Numbered from the stretch's first letter, positions 26,207 to 34,662 are shown. The stretch: 64,000 nt of DNA from Geomesophilobacter sediminis (GCF_016458275.1 NZ_JAEMHM010000006.1:62001-126000); one strand, 5' to 3'. Notes: generated from the letters alone by a model not told the origin. Program-made: numbers and translations.

Positions 26207-26479
26207 GTTACTTTAGGCAGCGAATAAATTACTTCCTGCCCGGCGTAAGTTGTCTCCTCCAGGAGTAGCCTTCTTCAGGCCGGAAGAACGTTAACTTTAT
26301 GCTCGAAGCGAACAACTTCCCGCCCCAAAAAGGTTACTTTGGACTTGAAGTAACTACGTTCACGCAAACAATTAATTACTTCATGCCGGGAAAAAGTTAC
26401 TTCACGGGCGAAGCAAGTTACTTCCTGCAGAAAGCAAGTTCCATCTTGCAGGAAGGAAGTTGCTCTTCACCTTATGTAA
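26207..26479 (+). repeat. Strict 21-bp degenerate tandem repeat array (13 units)
   Basis: Units beginning GTTACTTC or a close variant start at 26207, 26228, 26249, 26270, 26291, 26312, 26333, 26354, 26375, 26396, 26417, 26438 and 26459, exactly 21 bases apart with no indels. The unit consensus is GTTACTTC, then one variable base, TGC, a variable base, GG, then AAGCAA. The best-matching units are at 26375-26458. In one frame the units encode heptads (NYFLPGV, NYFMPGK, SYFTGEA, SYFLQKA), with a single stop at 26266-26268 and an ATG-started 63-residue frame at 26299-26490. CTTC and GAAG within units allow small hairpins. The array is much poorer in GC than its surroundings. I cannot tell whether it is a decayed repeat peptide or a structural array. 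Confidence 0.8.
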
Positions 26480-26660
26480 ATGACTGGTAGGGAATGGGAT
26501 GGGTTGTTACCCGAGAGGGAGGGGGCGTCCGTTACTCGGTCTGGTGCGGAGCAGACGCGGTCTTGCGAGGAGAAGAGAGACAAAGAAGGGGTTACCCGGA
26601 GGGGAACCCCATGCTTGCGCTACGTCCCGGTACTACCGAAGGATGCCGTCGCCCTGCCTT
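26480..26660. other. Gap between the repeat array and the 148-residue gene
   Basis: No gene is supported. GGGGTT/AACCCC arms at 26588-26610, read on the minus strand and followed by a T-rich stretch, could be a weak terminator for the gene at 26661. Confidence 0.35.
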
Positions 26661-27107
26661 TTACGGGCTCGATTGCTCCGTTGCCACATCATCGCTGGCA
26701 GCCTCGACGGGAAAGGGCGTCGCGTCCGGGGGCTGCGTAGCCCGACTCCCAGCCCGGCGTTCCTTCGCCAGATTGAATCCCGAGGTGGGAAGGACCTCCG
26801 GGTTCAGGATTGCCGCCGCCTCGAGAAGCGCCGCGATCAGGTCCAGGTAGCCGATCACCTCCGTCTCGATCACCTCACGCGCGGCAATCGAGACGATACT
26901 GCGCAAACGGGACTCGTGGTACACGATGTCCAGCTTGTCCGCCGCTGCGAAAAACAGCGCCAACAGGTCCGGGTGATTCACCCACACCGACATCGGGATG
27001 TTCGGATTGTCGGTCAGGGCCTTCCGGATCCGCTGGGTTATCGCGTGAAGCTTGCTGCACTTCCAATACCGATAGTCACGCAAGATTCTACGGCTCCGCG
27101 GTGCCAC
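26661..27107 (-). CDS. Unrecognised 148-residue protein
   Basis: The start is a GTG preceded by AAGGAGGTGT, one of the best ribosome-binding sites in the window, which supports real translation. The protein is basic at the N-terminus (APRSRRILRDYRYWKCSKLH) and then mostly helical (ALTDNPNIPMSVWVNHPDLLALFFAAADKL, EVIETEVIGYLDLIAALLEAAA as predicted helices). It ends in LAKERRAGSRATQ and a disordered Pro/Ala/Glu tail. No signal peptide, membrane segment or enzyme motif is visible, and I do not recognise a characterised family. It is isolated between the 21-bp repeat array and a terminator, with no operon partner. A nucleic-acid-associated accessory protein is possible from the basic, Arg-rich ends, but this is speculation. 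Confidence 0.7.
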   Translation of the reverse strand: MAPRSRRILRDYRYWKCSKLHAITQRIRKALTDNPNIPMSVWVNHPDLLALFFAAADKLDIVYHESRLRSIVSIAAREVIETEVIGYLDLIAALLEAAAILNPEVLPTSGFNLAKERRAGSRATQPPDATPFPVEAASDDVATEQSSP

Positions 27108-27280
27108 ATCACACCTCCTTCACTTCGAGTGTCGAAGTAGGCGTTTGCCAGCCGGTCTTGTCTGGGGTATTGACGCAAGCAGATAAAGGCGAAAGCATAT
27201 TGGGTAACGGGGGAAAATGCAAGGAGCCGGGCAGGGTTTTTCTGGCTCCGCGATCCCCTATCTGCTTAAAGGCACCCATT

Positions 27281-27315
27281 AAAAAAGGGGCTTCCCCGGA
27301 AGGAGCCCCTTTTTA
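27281..27315. terminator. Bidirectional hairpin terminator after the Nudix gene
   Basis: AAAAAGGGGCT pairs with AGCCCCTTTTT around a short loop. A and T runs on both sides make it work in either direction. It lies 29 bases past the Nudix gene stop on the minus strand and closes the rsmB-rpe-Nudix cluster. Confidence 0.85.
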
Positions 27316-27343
27316 CGTCACAAATGCAGCGCTGGCGCTACCC

Positions 27344-27859
27344 CTAACCCTTAAGACACCCTTCCAGTATCTCGAGAAACTGCTTCAGGATCCTCCCGGT
27401 CAGCCCCCAGATCTCGTCGTCGCCGTAGGTGTAGAAGTAGACCTCGTGGGTGGTGCCGCGGCGCTCCCACAGCTCGGTGCGGAAGATCTCCGGACGGCGC
27501 AGCTCGGAGAGGGGGGCCTCGATGATCCGCTCGATCTCGGAGTGGTTCACGGTGAGCTGGTAGCCGGCGGGGAAGCATCCCACCACCGGGGTAACCAGGT
27601 AGTTGTGGATCGACTCGCAGTCGTCCAGCTCACCCAGCACCTCGATGTCCTCCTGCCGGATCCCCACTTCTTCCCAGGTCTCCCGAAGCGCGGTCTCGAA
27701 GCTGTCTTTGTCCCCGGGCTCCCGCACCCCGCCGGGAAACGAGATCTCCCCGCGGTGGTGGGTGAGGTTCGCGGTCCTCTTGGTGAACAGAAGGTGGTAT
27801 TCCCCGTCTTTGAGGTAAAGGGGGATCAGCACGGCGGCCGGGACCGGTCCCGGCGCCAT
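27344..27859 (-). CDS. Nudix hydrolase, CoA pyrophosphatase-like (NudL type)
   Basis: The Nudix box is visible as GGVREPGDKDSFETALRE followed by TWEEVGI, matching GX5EX7REUXEEXGU. The upstream SFPGG and the length resemble NudL/CoA diphosphatases that cleave CoA to phosphopantetheine and 3',5'-ADP. The first ATG is at 27859 (171 residues). The frame stays open upstream for 34 more codons of family-like sequence (ESGELKERLRKALANRSRVP) with no ATG, GTG or TTG. A CTG at 27961 overlaps the rpe stop (CTGA) and has AAGGAG eight bases upstream, so the true start may be that CTG, giving about 205 residues. It is the last gene of the rsmB-rpe-Nudix run. Confidence 0.85.
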   Translation of the reverse strand: MAPGPVPAAVLIPLYLKDGEYHLLFTKRTANLTHHRGEISFPGGVREPGDKDSFETALRETWEEVGIRQEDIEVLGELDDCESIHNYLVTPVVGCFPAGYQLTVNHSEIERIIEAPLSELRRPEIFRTELWERRGTTHEVYFYTYGDDEIWGLTGRILKQFLEILEGCLKG

Positions 27860-27957
27860 GGGAACCCGGCTGCGGTTGGCCAGGGCCTTGCGCAGCCGCT
27901 CCTTGAGCTCCCCGGATTCGACCGGGGGGGCCAGGAGATCTTCTTCGTTCGGGTATT

Positions 27958-28623
27958 TCAGAGGACGGGCTCCTTGGCGCGCCGCTTCAGTTCGCCGATG
28001 GTGGCGGCGTAGTCGGGGCTCTCGAAAACGGCGCTCCCGGCAACGAAAACGTCCGCGCCGGCGTGGGCGATGCGGGCGATGTTGTCAACCTTCACCCCGC
28101 CGTCCACCTCCAGTTCGGCCTCCACCCCGCGCTTGTCGAGCATGGCGCGCAGCGCCTGGATCTTCGGAAGGCATGCCTCGATGAACGACTGGCCGCCAAA
28201 GCCCGGGTTGACGGTCATCAGGAGCACGAGGTCCAGATCGCCCAGGATGTATTCCAGCGTGTTCAACGGCGTCGCCGGGTTCAGGGATACCCCCGCCTTT
28301 TTCCCCAGCGATTTGATGAGCTGGACGGTCCGGTGCAGGTGGTTGGTCGCCTCGGCATGGACCACGATGATGTCCGCCCCGGCCTTGGCGAAGTCGGGGA
28401 TGTAGAGGTCCGGGTTCTCGATCATCAGGTGGACGTCGAGGGGAAGTTGGGTGACCTTGCGGGCCGCCTTCACGATCAGCGGTCCGATGGTGATGTTGGG
28501 GACGAAGTGGCCGTCCATGACGTCAACGTGGACGTAGTCGGCGCCGCCGGCTTCGATGGCGGCGATTTCCTCGCCGAGGCGGGAAAAGTCGGCGGAAAGG
28601 ATGGAGGGTGCGATCTTTTTCAT
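27958..28623 (-). CDS. rpe: Ribulose-phosphate 3-epimerase
   Basis: Rpe interconverts ribulose-5-phosphate and xylulose-5-phosphate in the pentose phosphate pathway. The 221-residue TIM barrel starts [19 protein letters not shown] and carries the metal/catalytic segments [42 protein letters not shown] and EVDGGV. The phosphate-binding end is [18 protein letters not shown] lies upstream of the ATG. It follows rsmB on the same strand after a 178-base gap and overlaps or abuts the Nudix gene. Confidence 0.97.
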   Translation of the reverse strand: MKKIAPSILSADFSRLGEEIAAIEAGGADYVHVDVMDGHFVPNITIGPLIVKAARKVTQLPLDVHLMIENPDLYIPDFAKAGADIIVVHAEATNHLHRTVQLIKSLGKKAGVSLNPATPLNTLEYILGDLDLVLLMTVNPGFGGQSFIEACLPKIQALRAMLDKRGVEAELEVDGGVKVDNIARIAHAGADVFVAGSAVFESPDYAATIGELKRRAKEPVL

Positions 28624-28801
28624 GGCTCTCCCTTACGTGGGTATTCCGGCACCAAGCGCGGGGAAGGGTGGGGGAGCGCCGCCGGGGCTTTGGAAGCGGC
28701 AATGCCGCAAACATGTTACCGGGTGATCGGTGTTAATCCTGGTAGGCGCCCGCTCCCTTCGAGAGTTGGTCCTTGAAGGGGGTGAGGGGATGTGCCTAGG
28801 G

Positions 28802-30145
28802 TCACGCCTTGCGCAGCCGGGCGGCGAAGAAGCCGTCCATGCCGTCCCGGTGCGGCCAGCTCCGGAAGAAGCCGCGCTCGGTGCAAAGGGGGGCGTAGGC
28901 AGGGAAGAGCTCGCGCAGATCCTCCACCTGGAATTCGGGATGGTCGGCCAGGAAGGCATCCACCACCGCCTCGTTTTCCTTTACCGTGGTGGAGCAGGTG
29001 GCGTAAACCAGGGTGCCCCCCGGCTCGAGGCTCCCGGAGAGATTCTCCAGGATGGCGAGCTGGGTGCGCGGCAAAAGATCCAGGTCCACCGCAGCCTTCC
29101 ACCACTTCCCTTCCGGGTTGCGCCTAAGCACCCCGAGCCCGGAGCAGGGGGCGTCCACCAGGATCTTCGGGAAGGTCGCCCCCTTGAGGGCATCCGGGTC
29201 GGTCGCGTCCAGCACCTGGGTGCGGACCGAGGTGACGCCGAGCCGCTCGCAGGTCTCCCGGATCATCCTGAGCTTCTTGCCGTTCACGTCGCAGGCGGTG
29301 ATTTTCCCGCGGTCGCCGATCAACTGGGCGATCTGGGTCGTCTTCCCCCCCGGCGCGGCGCAGGCGTCCAGCACGTGCTCCTCCGGCTGCGGGGTCAGGA
29401 AGAGGGGAGCGAGCTGGGACGATTCGTCCTGGACGGTGCACAGCCCTTCGCGGAAGGCGGCCAGTTTGGCGAGCCCTCCCGCGTGGGTGATCCGGATCCC
29501 GTCCGGGGAGTACGTGGTCGCCTCGCAGCTGATCCCGTCGGCGGTCAGCCGCTCCAAAAGCGCATCGCGGGTGATCTTGAGGGTGTTGGCGCGAATGGTC
29601 AGCGGGGGGGGCTCGGCCATGGCCCGGGCGAGCGCTTCCGCCTCGTCCACCCCGAGCTGCTCGCACCAGAGCGCGGTCAGCCAGGCCGGATGCGACCAGC
29701 GCGCCGCCAGGTACTCCGCGGGACGGCTTTCCCGGTCCGGGTAGGTGATCTGGTCCCGTCCCCGGTCGGCGCTGCGCAGGACCGCGTTCACGAATCCCGA
29801 TGCGCGCGGCGCGAGCTCCTTGGCGAGGTTCACCGTTTCGTTCACCGCCGCCGAAACCGGCACCCGGTCCAGGTAGAACTCCTGGTAGAGCCCGAGGCGG
29901 AGCAGGATGAGGACGTACAGCTCAAGTTTTTCCGGGCGCTGCTTGGAAAACTGGCTGATAATGTAGTCGAGGTTCCCCCTGCGGCGCAGCACGCCGTAGA
30001 CGAGCTCGGTCAAGAGGCCCCGGTCGGCACCCTGGAGCATTCCCTTGGAAAGCTCGACGTCGATGAGGATGTCGGCGAAGGAACGTTCCTTCTCGATTCT
30101 GAGCAAAAGGTCGAAGGCGGCGCGGCGAGGATTCTTACTGGACAA
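28802..30145 (-). CDS. rsmB: 16S rRNA (cytosine-967-C5)-methyltransferase
   Basis: The 447-residue protein has an N-terminal NusB-like RNA-binding domain (NPRRAAFDLLLRIEKERSFAD to FVNAVLR). A SAM-dependent RNA m5C methyltransferase domain follows: SAM motif VLDACAAPGGKTTQIA, the first Cys in DAPCSGLGVLRRNPE and the catalytic Cys in VYATCSTTVKENE. This layout identifies RsmB (Fmu). The start is TTG at 30145 with GGGAG just upstream; no better ATG exists nearby. It is the first gene of a minus-strand run with rpe and the Nudix gene. Confidence 0.95.
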   Translation of the reverse strand: MSSKNPRRAAFDLLLRIEKERSFADILIDVELSKGMLQGADRGLLTELVYGVLRRRGNLDYIISQFSKQRPEKLELYVLILLRLGLYQEFYLDRVPVSAAVNETVNLAKELAPRASGFVNAVLRSADRGRDQITYPDRESRPAEYLAARWSHPAWLTALWCEQLGVDEAEALARAMAEPPPLTIRANTLKITRDALLERLTADGISCEATTYSPDGIRITHAGGLAKLAAFREGLCTVQDESSQLAPLFLTPQPEEHVLDACAAPGGKTTQIAQLIGDRGKITACDVNGKKLRMIRETCERLGVTSVRTQVLDATDPDALKGATFPKILVDAPCSGLGVLRRNPEGKWWKAAVDLDLLPRTQLAILENLSGSLEPGGTLVYATCSTTVKENEAVVDAFLADHPEFQVEDLRELFPAYAPLCTERGFFRSWPHRDGMDGFFAARLRKA

Positions 30146-30230
30146 GGGACTCCCGGTTCTGCGTTGGGTTCTGGTACGGGCAGACCCCGCATTATAGCCA
30201 GTTTGCCCAAAACCGCAAGGGTTTAGCCAA

Positions 30231-30258
30231 TTGACAAGGGGGACGCTGCAGTTATCAT
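30231..30258 (+). promoter_or_regulatory. Sigma-70-type promoter for the thioredoxin-fold gene
   Basis: TTGACA (30231-30236), 16-base spacer, TATCAT (30253-30258). This puts the start of transcription near 30265, about 30 bases before the ATG at 30295. Confidence 0.65.
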
Positions 30259-30294
30259 TAAGTTAGCACGCAACATCAAAAAGGAGGAGTCGCC

Positions 30295-30855
30295 ATGATC
30301 TCGTGGGAGTCGGATATGGGAAAGGCCCTGGCCAAGGGCAAGGCCGAGCAGAAGAGCATCCTGGTTGAATTCTTCAGTCCCGAATGCATCGGCTGCAAAC
30401 AGATGGAGGAGGTCACTTTCCCCGACCTCTCGGTCGCCAATTTCATGATAGACAAGCTCGTCGCACTCAAGGTCCCGGTCGCCTCGACCGCGCTGGCCGG
30501 GGACTTCCGGGTGATGTGGACCCCAACCCTCATCATGCTCGACTATTACGGCCGGGAGCATTTCCGGTCGGTCGGTTTCGTCCCCCCGGAGGATATGGTT
30601 CCCCTGATGCTGCTGGGGCAGGCGAAAGTGGCCTTTGACGCCGGGCAGTTCAACGAATCGGTCATCCAGTTGAACACCCTTTTGAACGGCAATTCCCAGA
30701 GCATCTTCGCGCCGGAGGCGGTTTTCCTGCGCGGGGTGAGCCGGTTCAAGGAAAGCCACCAGGTGCAGGCTTTGAAGGATGCGCAGATCCAGCTCGCCCG
30801 GGAATATCCCGGGACCGAGTGGCAGAAAAAAGCGGAGCCGTATCGGCTCCTGTAA
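30295..30855 (+). CDS. Thioredoxin-fold protein with helical C-terminal extension
   Basis: The 186-residue protein has a thioredoxin-like domain. ILVEFFSPECIGCKQM holds a CxxC-type pair (CIGC), and the cis-Pro segment is MWTPTLIMLDYYGRE. It lacks a signal peptide, so it is probably cytoplasmic. From about residue 105 a TPR-like helical tail begins (LLGQAKVAFDAGQFNESVIQ, EAVFLRGVSRFKES, ALKDAQIQLAREYPGTEW). Such fusions usually handle protein disulfides or partner binding; the substrate is unknown. AAGGAGG precedes the ATG. It is monocistronic, with its own sigma-70-like promoter and a strong terminator. Confidence 0.85.
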   Translation: MISWESDMGKALAKGKAEQKSILVEFFSPECIGCKQMEEVTFPDLSVANFMIDKLVALKVPVASTALAGDFRVMWTPTLIMLDYYGREHFRSVGFVPPEDMVPLMLLGQAKVAFDAGQFNESVIQLNTLLNGNSQSIFAPEAVFLRGVSRFKESHQVQALKDAQIQLAREYPGTEWQKKAEPYRLL

Positions 30856-30877
30856 CCCCCTTTGGGGGACAACCTCC

Positions 30878-30905
30878 GGAGCGGCGCCAGCCGCTCCTTT
30901 TTTTT
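30878..30905 (+). terminator. Rho-independent terminator of the thioredoxin-fold gene
   Basis: GGAGCGGC-GCCA-GCCGCTCC is followed by eight T residues. It starts 23 bases past the stop codon. Confidence 0.92.
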
Positions 30906-30976
30906 GCCGCAGCCGGGGGCGGATCGGAGCGATCGTTCGGATCGGACGGATCGGTCCCCGCCGGAACCAAAAAAGA

Positions 30977-31006
30977 TTGGCAAGAGCACCTGAAACCTGC
31001 TTTAAT
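30977..31006 (+). promoter_or_regulatory. Sigma-70-type promoter for cardiolipin synthase
   Basis: TTGGCA (30977-30982), 18-base spacer, TTTAAT (31001-31006). The predicted leader to the TTG start at 31136 is about 120 bases. Confidence 0.5.
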
Positions 31007-31135
31007 GGGCGCCGCCTGACCTTTGTGATGTAGTACCGGCACCTCCCGCAGTTGTCGCCGAGCCGACCGAAGCAGCTTAAACCCGCAGCTTCCCTCCGGC
31101 GCGCCATAACCACGAGCTGTTTGACCGGAGCTTCT

Positions 31136-32557
31136 TTGGACCATCTCTTCTGGGCACTGCTATTTGCACTTCTCGCCTTCATTTCCCTTGCTTCGGCGGG
31201 GCACGCGCTGGTCAACAAGCGCGACCCGCGCGCGGCGATGGGGTGGGTCCTCGCCTGTATCACGATCCCCCTTTTCGGGGCGCTCCTCTACTGGAGCATG
31301 GGGGTAAACCGGATCCAGGACCGCGCCCGGAGATGGCACCGCGAAGCCGCCTCCCATCCCTTCTCCCCCCCGGTTCCCGAGCCCAGACCGCACATCGCCC
31401 TCCCCCAGGAACTCCGCTACCTCGAAGAACTCCGCTCCCTTTCCGACCATGTGGTGAGTACGCCGCTTTTGCCCGGAAATTCCCTGGATCCCCTGGAAAA
31501 CGGGGAACAGGCCTACCCGTGCATGCTCCAGGCGATCGAGGAGGCGCGCCATTCGATTCACCTTTGCACCTATATCTTCGACGGGGACGAGACGGGGCGG
31601 CAGTTCACCGACGCCCTGATCCGGGCCGCCAAGCGCGGGGTCCGGGTGCGGGTGATCGTGGACAGCCTCGGGGAGATGTATTCGCGGCCGACGGCGCGCC
31701 GGCTTTTGAAGGGATCGGGGGTGCACTTCGGCAGGTTCTTGCCGCTGCGTCCGGGAAGGTATCTCAACCTGCGCAACCACCGCAAGATCCTGGTGGTGGA
31801 CGGGCGCATCGGGTTCACGGGAGGGATGAACATCGGCAACCGGCACATGGCGCAGGGGACCCCGCCGGTGGTGCGCGATCTGCATTTCAAGGTGGGGGGG
31901 CCGGTAGTGGCGGACCTGCAGCGGACTTTTCTGGACGACTGGCGCTTCGTCACCGGCGAGCGGCTCCAGGAGAGCCTCTACGTGAATTCGTTCCGGCCGC
32001 GGGCGGGGAGCGCCCTGGTCCGGGCGGTGAGCGACGGCCCGGACAAGGAATTCCGCAAGCTCAACTGGATCATTTTGGGGGCGATCTCCTGTGCGAAAGA
32101 GCGGGTGAGCATCGTCACCCCGTACTTCATCCCGGACCGTCCCCTGGTGAGCGCCCTGGTCACCGCCGCGTTGCGCGGCGTCTCCATCACGATGGTGCTG
32201 CCGGGGCTGAACAACCTCCCCTTCGTCAAGTGGGCGACCTGGGCTTACCTGTGGGAGCTGGTGAGCTACGGGATCAAGGTCTACGCCCAACCCCCTCCCT
32301 TCGTGCATACCAAGTTCATGGTGGTCGACGGCAGCTGGACCCTGATCGGGAGCGCGAACCTCGATCCGCGCAGCCTGCGGCTGAACTTCGAACTCAACCT
32401 GGAGGTCTACGACCTGGCGTTCGGCCAGCTCATGGAAGGGCGCTGCCGGGAGGCGGTGGCCGCCTCAACTGGGATCACCCTTGCCGACCTCGACGGGCGG
32501 AGCGTGCCGATCAAGCTCCGCGACGGCCTCGCCAAACTGTTTTCCCCCTACCTCTGA
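31136..32557 (+). CDS. cls: Cardiolipin synthase (phospholipase D family)
   Basis: The 473-residue inner-membrane enzyme condenses phosphatidylglycerol to cardiolipin. Two N-terminal membrane segments (HLFWALLFALLAFISLASAG; AMGWVLACITIPLFGALLYW) precede two PLD catalytic HKD motifs, NHRKILVVDGRIGFTGGMN (about 225-243) and HTKFMVVDGSWTLIGSANLD (about 393-412). The start was set at TTG 31136 because GGAG sits about eight bases upstream and the protein then begins right at the first membrane segment. A longer TTG start at 31052 has no such site. The 3' end overlaps the convergent diguanylate cyclase gene by 93 bases, an unusually large tail-to-tail overlap. Confidence 0.92.
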   Translation: MDHLFWALLFALLAFISLASAGHALVNKRDPRAAMGWVLACITIPLFGALLYWSMGVNRIQDRARRWHREAASHPFSPPVPEPRPHIALPQELRYLEELRSLSDHVVSTPLLPGNSLDPLENGEQAYPCMLQAIEEARHSIHLCTYIFDGDETGRQFTDALIRAAKRGVRVRVIVDSLGEMYSRPTARRLLKGSGVHFGRFLPLRPGRYLNLRNHRKILVVDGRIGFTGGMNIGNRHMAQGTPPVVRDLHFKVGGPVVADLQRTFLDDWRFVTGERLQESLYVNSFRPRAGSALVRAVSDGPDKEFRKLNWIILGAISCAKERVSIVTPYFIPDRPLVSALVTAALRGVSITMVLPGLNNLPFVKWATWAYLWELVSYGIKVYAQPPPFVHTKFMVVDGSWTLIGSANLDPRSLRLNFELNLEVYDLAFGQLMEGRCREAVAASTGITLADLDGRSVPIKLRDGLAKLFSPYL

Positions 32558-33613
32558 CCCCGCCACCGGGGTGTCGCATTCCTCCGGGTCGTACAGCGAC
32601 ACCCGGTTCTTGCCCCGCCGTTTGCTCAAGTACATCGCCTCGTCCGCCTTCTTGATCACCGTTCTCAGGTCGTCGCCGTCGCACGGGTAGCAGGCGATCC
32701 CCGCCGAAAGCGAGGAGCGGAGCAGCTTCCCTTCGAACGGGAAGGGGGAGTTCTCCATGGCGCGCACGATCCGGTCCACCGCGAGGAAGATCTGTTCCTT
32801 GTGGTGGCCGTTGTACATGATGACGAATTCGTCCCCGCCGAAACGGGCCGCGATGTCGCTTTCGCGGATGTTCTGGCTGATGATGCGCCCGGTCCACTTG
32901 ATGAGCTCGGTACCGGCAAAATGACCGTGCCGGTCGTTGAGCTGCTTCAGGTTGTCGGTGTCGAGCATGCAGATCGCGTAGGCCTCCTGGTTCCGCTTGG
33001 CGATCTTTTCCTGGTGGTCGGCCAGGATGTAGAAGCTGCGCATGTTGTTCAGCTGGGTCAAATCGTCGGTGAGCGAGAGGCGCTCCACCTCGATGCGGGC
33101 GTTTTCCGCCTCGCCGGAGAGAACCGTCCCGAGGTAGGCGATCAAAAGAAAGGGGATGAACTGGAGCAGCCGGGAGAAGTCGGGGGGGCGGTTTCCCGGC
33201 GCGCCGTAGGCCAAAAGGGCGTAGGAGGCGATGGTGAGCAGCGCCATGAAGTAGGCGTTGCGTTTTCCCTGGGTCAGGGAGGCGATCATCAGGATGAGGT
33301 AGATGGCCGGGAGAAAGGGACTCGTCTCCTTGCCGGAGAACCAGCACGAGGCAACGGCGAAAAAGAGCAGGAGCATCAGGTCGACCAGCCCCTTGGCCTG
33401 CCCCAGGGGGCCGAGTCGGCGCTCCAGGGCACGGTAGAGGCGCAGGAAGACGGCGCAGGTTCCGAGGAAGAACACGTCCTTCGCGTCGATCGGGTCGATC
33501 GCGATGTCGAGGGCGACCAGCGCGATCAAAAGCCAGGAAAGGCTGTCGACGGTTTTTTCGAAGCCGGGATACTTCACCCCCGCCTCTGCTGTGAGCCACT
33601 GTCTGAGGTTCAT
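32465..33613 (-). CDS. Membrane-anchored diguanylate cyclase (GGDEF)
   Basis: The 382-residue protein has an N-terminal block of about five to six membrane segments (SLSWLLIALVALDIAID, DLMLLLFFAVASCWF, AIYLILMIASLTQ, FMALLTIASYALLAY, LLQFIPFLLIAYLGTVL). A short coiled linker leads to a GGDEF domain with an intact active site (RFGGDEFVIMY). An RxxD product-inhibition site (RESD) lies five residues before it. It should therefore make c-di-GMP and be feedback-inhibited. The last 35 residues (CDTPVAGSEVGGKQFGEAV onward) are encoded within the 93-base overlap with cls and are not part of the GGDEF fold. Confidence 0.9.
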   Translation of the reverse strand: MNLRQWLTAEAGVKYPGFEKTVDSLSWLLIALVALDIAIDPIDAKDVFFLGTCAVFLRLYRALERRLGPLGQAKGLVDLMLLLFFAVASCWFSGKETSPFLPAIYLILMIASLTQGKRNAYFMALLTIASYALLAYGAPGNRPPDFSRLLQFIPFLLIAYLGTVLSGEAENARIEVERLSLTDDLTQLNNMRSFYILADHQEKIAKRNQEAYAICMLDTDNLKQLNDRHGHFAGTELIKWTGRIISQNIRESDIAARFGGDEFVIMYNGHHKEQIFLAVDRIVRAMENSPFPFEGKLLRSSLSAGIACYPCDGDDLRTVIKKADEAMYLSKRRGKNRVSLYDPEECDTPVAGSEVGGKQFGEAVAELDRHAPPVEVGKGDPS

Positions 33614-33741
33614 CGTCTGTGGCAGATCTCCCTTGGAATCCGGATGCAGCCTGCCCTGATCTTTTCGGCTGCTCCGGCGGGAAGTTTAATTAATTTGCAG
33701 GAAAAAGGTTGGAGGGAACGGAACTTGTGGCAGTCCGCGGC

Positions 33742-34566
33742 TCACCCCCGGCGCAGGAGGGTGCGGGCGCCGAAGGCGCAGGCGAAGAGGGCGAAGTTGG
33801 TGATGACGATGGTCGCACCGGTGGGGAGGTTTAAGACGAAGGAGACGGTAATTCCCGTGATGACGGTGATGACGCCGAAGGCGGCGGCGGAGACGATGGC
33901 CGTCTTGAAGCCCCGCGCCAGTTGCAGCGCGGTGGCTGCGGGGAGGATCAAAAGCGCGGAAATCAGCATGATCCCGACCACTTTCATGGCCAAGACCACG
34001 GTCAGCGCGGTCATCAGGACCAGGACCGTGTTGATGCGATCGGTGTCGATCCCCGAGCTCTTGGCGAGTTCCTCGTCGAAGGTGCTGGCGAAAAGGTCGT
34101 TGTAGAAGGTGGCCACCCCGGCGATCACGACCACGAAGAGCGCCGCGGCGATGCCGAGCTCGCTCGTGCTGATGGAGAGGATGTTGCCGAAAAGGTAGCT
34201 GAAGAGGTCGACGTTGAAGCCGCCGGCCACGCTGGCGAGCATGACCCCGGTGGCGATGCCGAGCGCCGAGACGATGCCGATGGCGGCGTCGCCGAAGATG
34301 CGCGCCCGCTGCGCGAGCTTCAGGATCCCCATCGAGCATCCCATGACGATGGGGATGATGGCGAGGGTGTTGTAGACCGACTGGAGCCGGAACAAAAGGG
34401 CGATGGCGACCGATCCGAAGGTGACGTGCGCGAGGCCGTCGCCGATCAGGGAAAGGCGGCGCAGCACGAGAAAGACCCCGAGGACGGAGCAGAGGATGGC
34501 GATGAGCGAGCCTCCGAGGAGCGCCCGTTGCATGAAGCCGTAGCTGAGCATGTCGGTGATGTTCAT
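33742..34566 (-). CDS. znuB: Zinc/manganese ABC transporter permease (ZnuB family)
   Basis: The 274-residue protein is an ABC-3 family permease with about eight hydrophobic segments (GGSLIAILCSVLGVFLVLRRL, HVTFGSVAIALLF, ALGIATGVMLASVAGG, AALFVVVIAGVATFY, VLMTALTVVLAMKVVGIML, LISALLILPAATAL). The LISALLILPAATA element and the SLIGDGLAHVTFG cytoplasmic loop are typical of ZnuB. It is the last gene of zur-znuC-znuB, 96 bases after znuC. No periplasmic binding protein (ZnuA) gene lies in or next to the operon, so it must be encoded elsewhere. The metal is inferred from the linked Zur-like regulator. Confidence 0.88.
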   Translation of the reverse strand: MNITDMLSYGFMQRALLGGSLIAILCSVLGVFLVLRRLSLIGDGLAHVTFGSVAIALLFRLQSVYNTLAIIPIVMGCSMGILKLAQRARIFGDAAIGIVSALGIATGVMLASVAGGFNVDLFSYLFGNILSISTSELGIAAALFVVVIAGVATFYNDLFASTFDEELAKSSGIDTDRINTVLVLMTALTVVLAMKVVGIMLISALLILPAATALQLARGFKTAIVSAAAFGVITVITGITVSFVLNLPTGATIVITNFALFACAFGARTLLRRG

Positions 34567-34662
34567 GTAGTTTCCAAGTAGCGAGGATTACTGGTGGATG
34601 CCATGGGCGAGGTGGACGGGATGGACCGGTCCGACCGTTCAGACGGCTTTTGGCTCATTGAT

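Noticed and set aside
26207-26479. CRISPR array
   Set aside because: Units are 21 bases with no separate spacer, they diverge within the repeat, and no cas gene is present.
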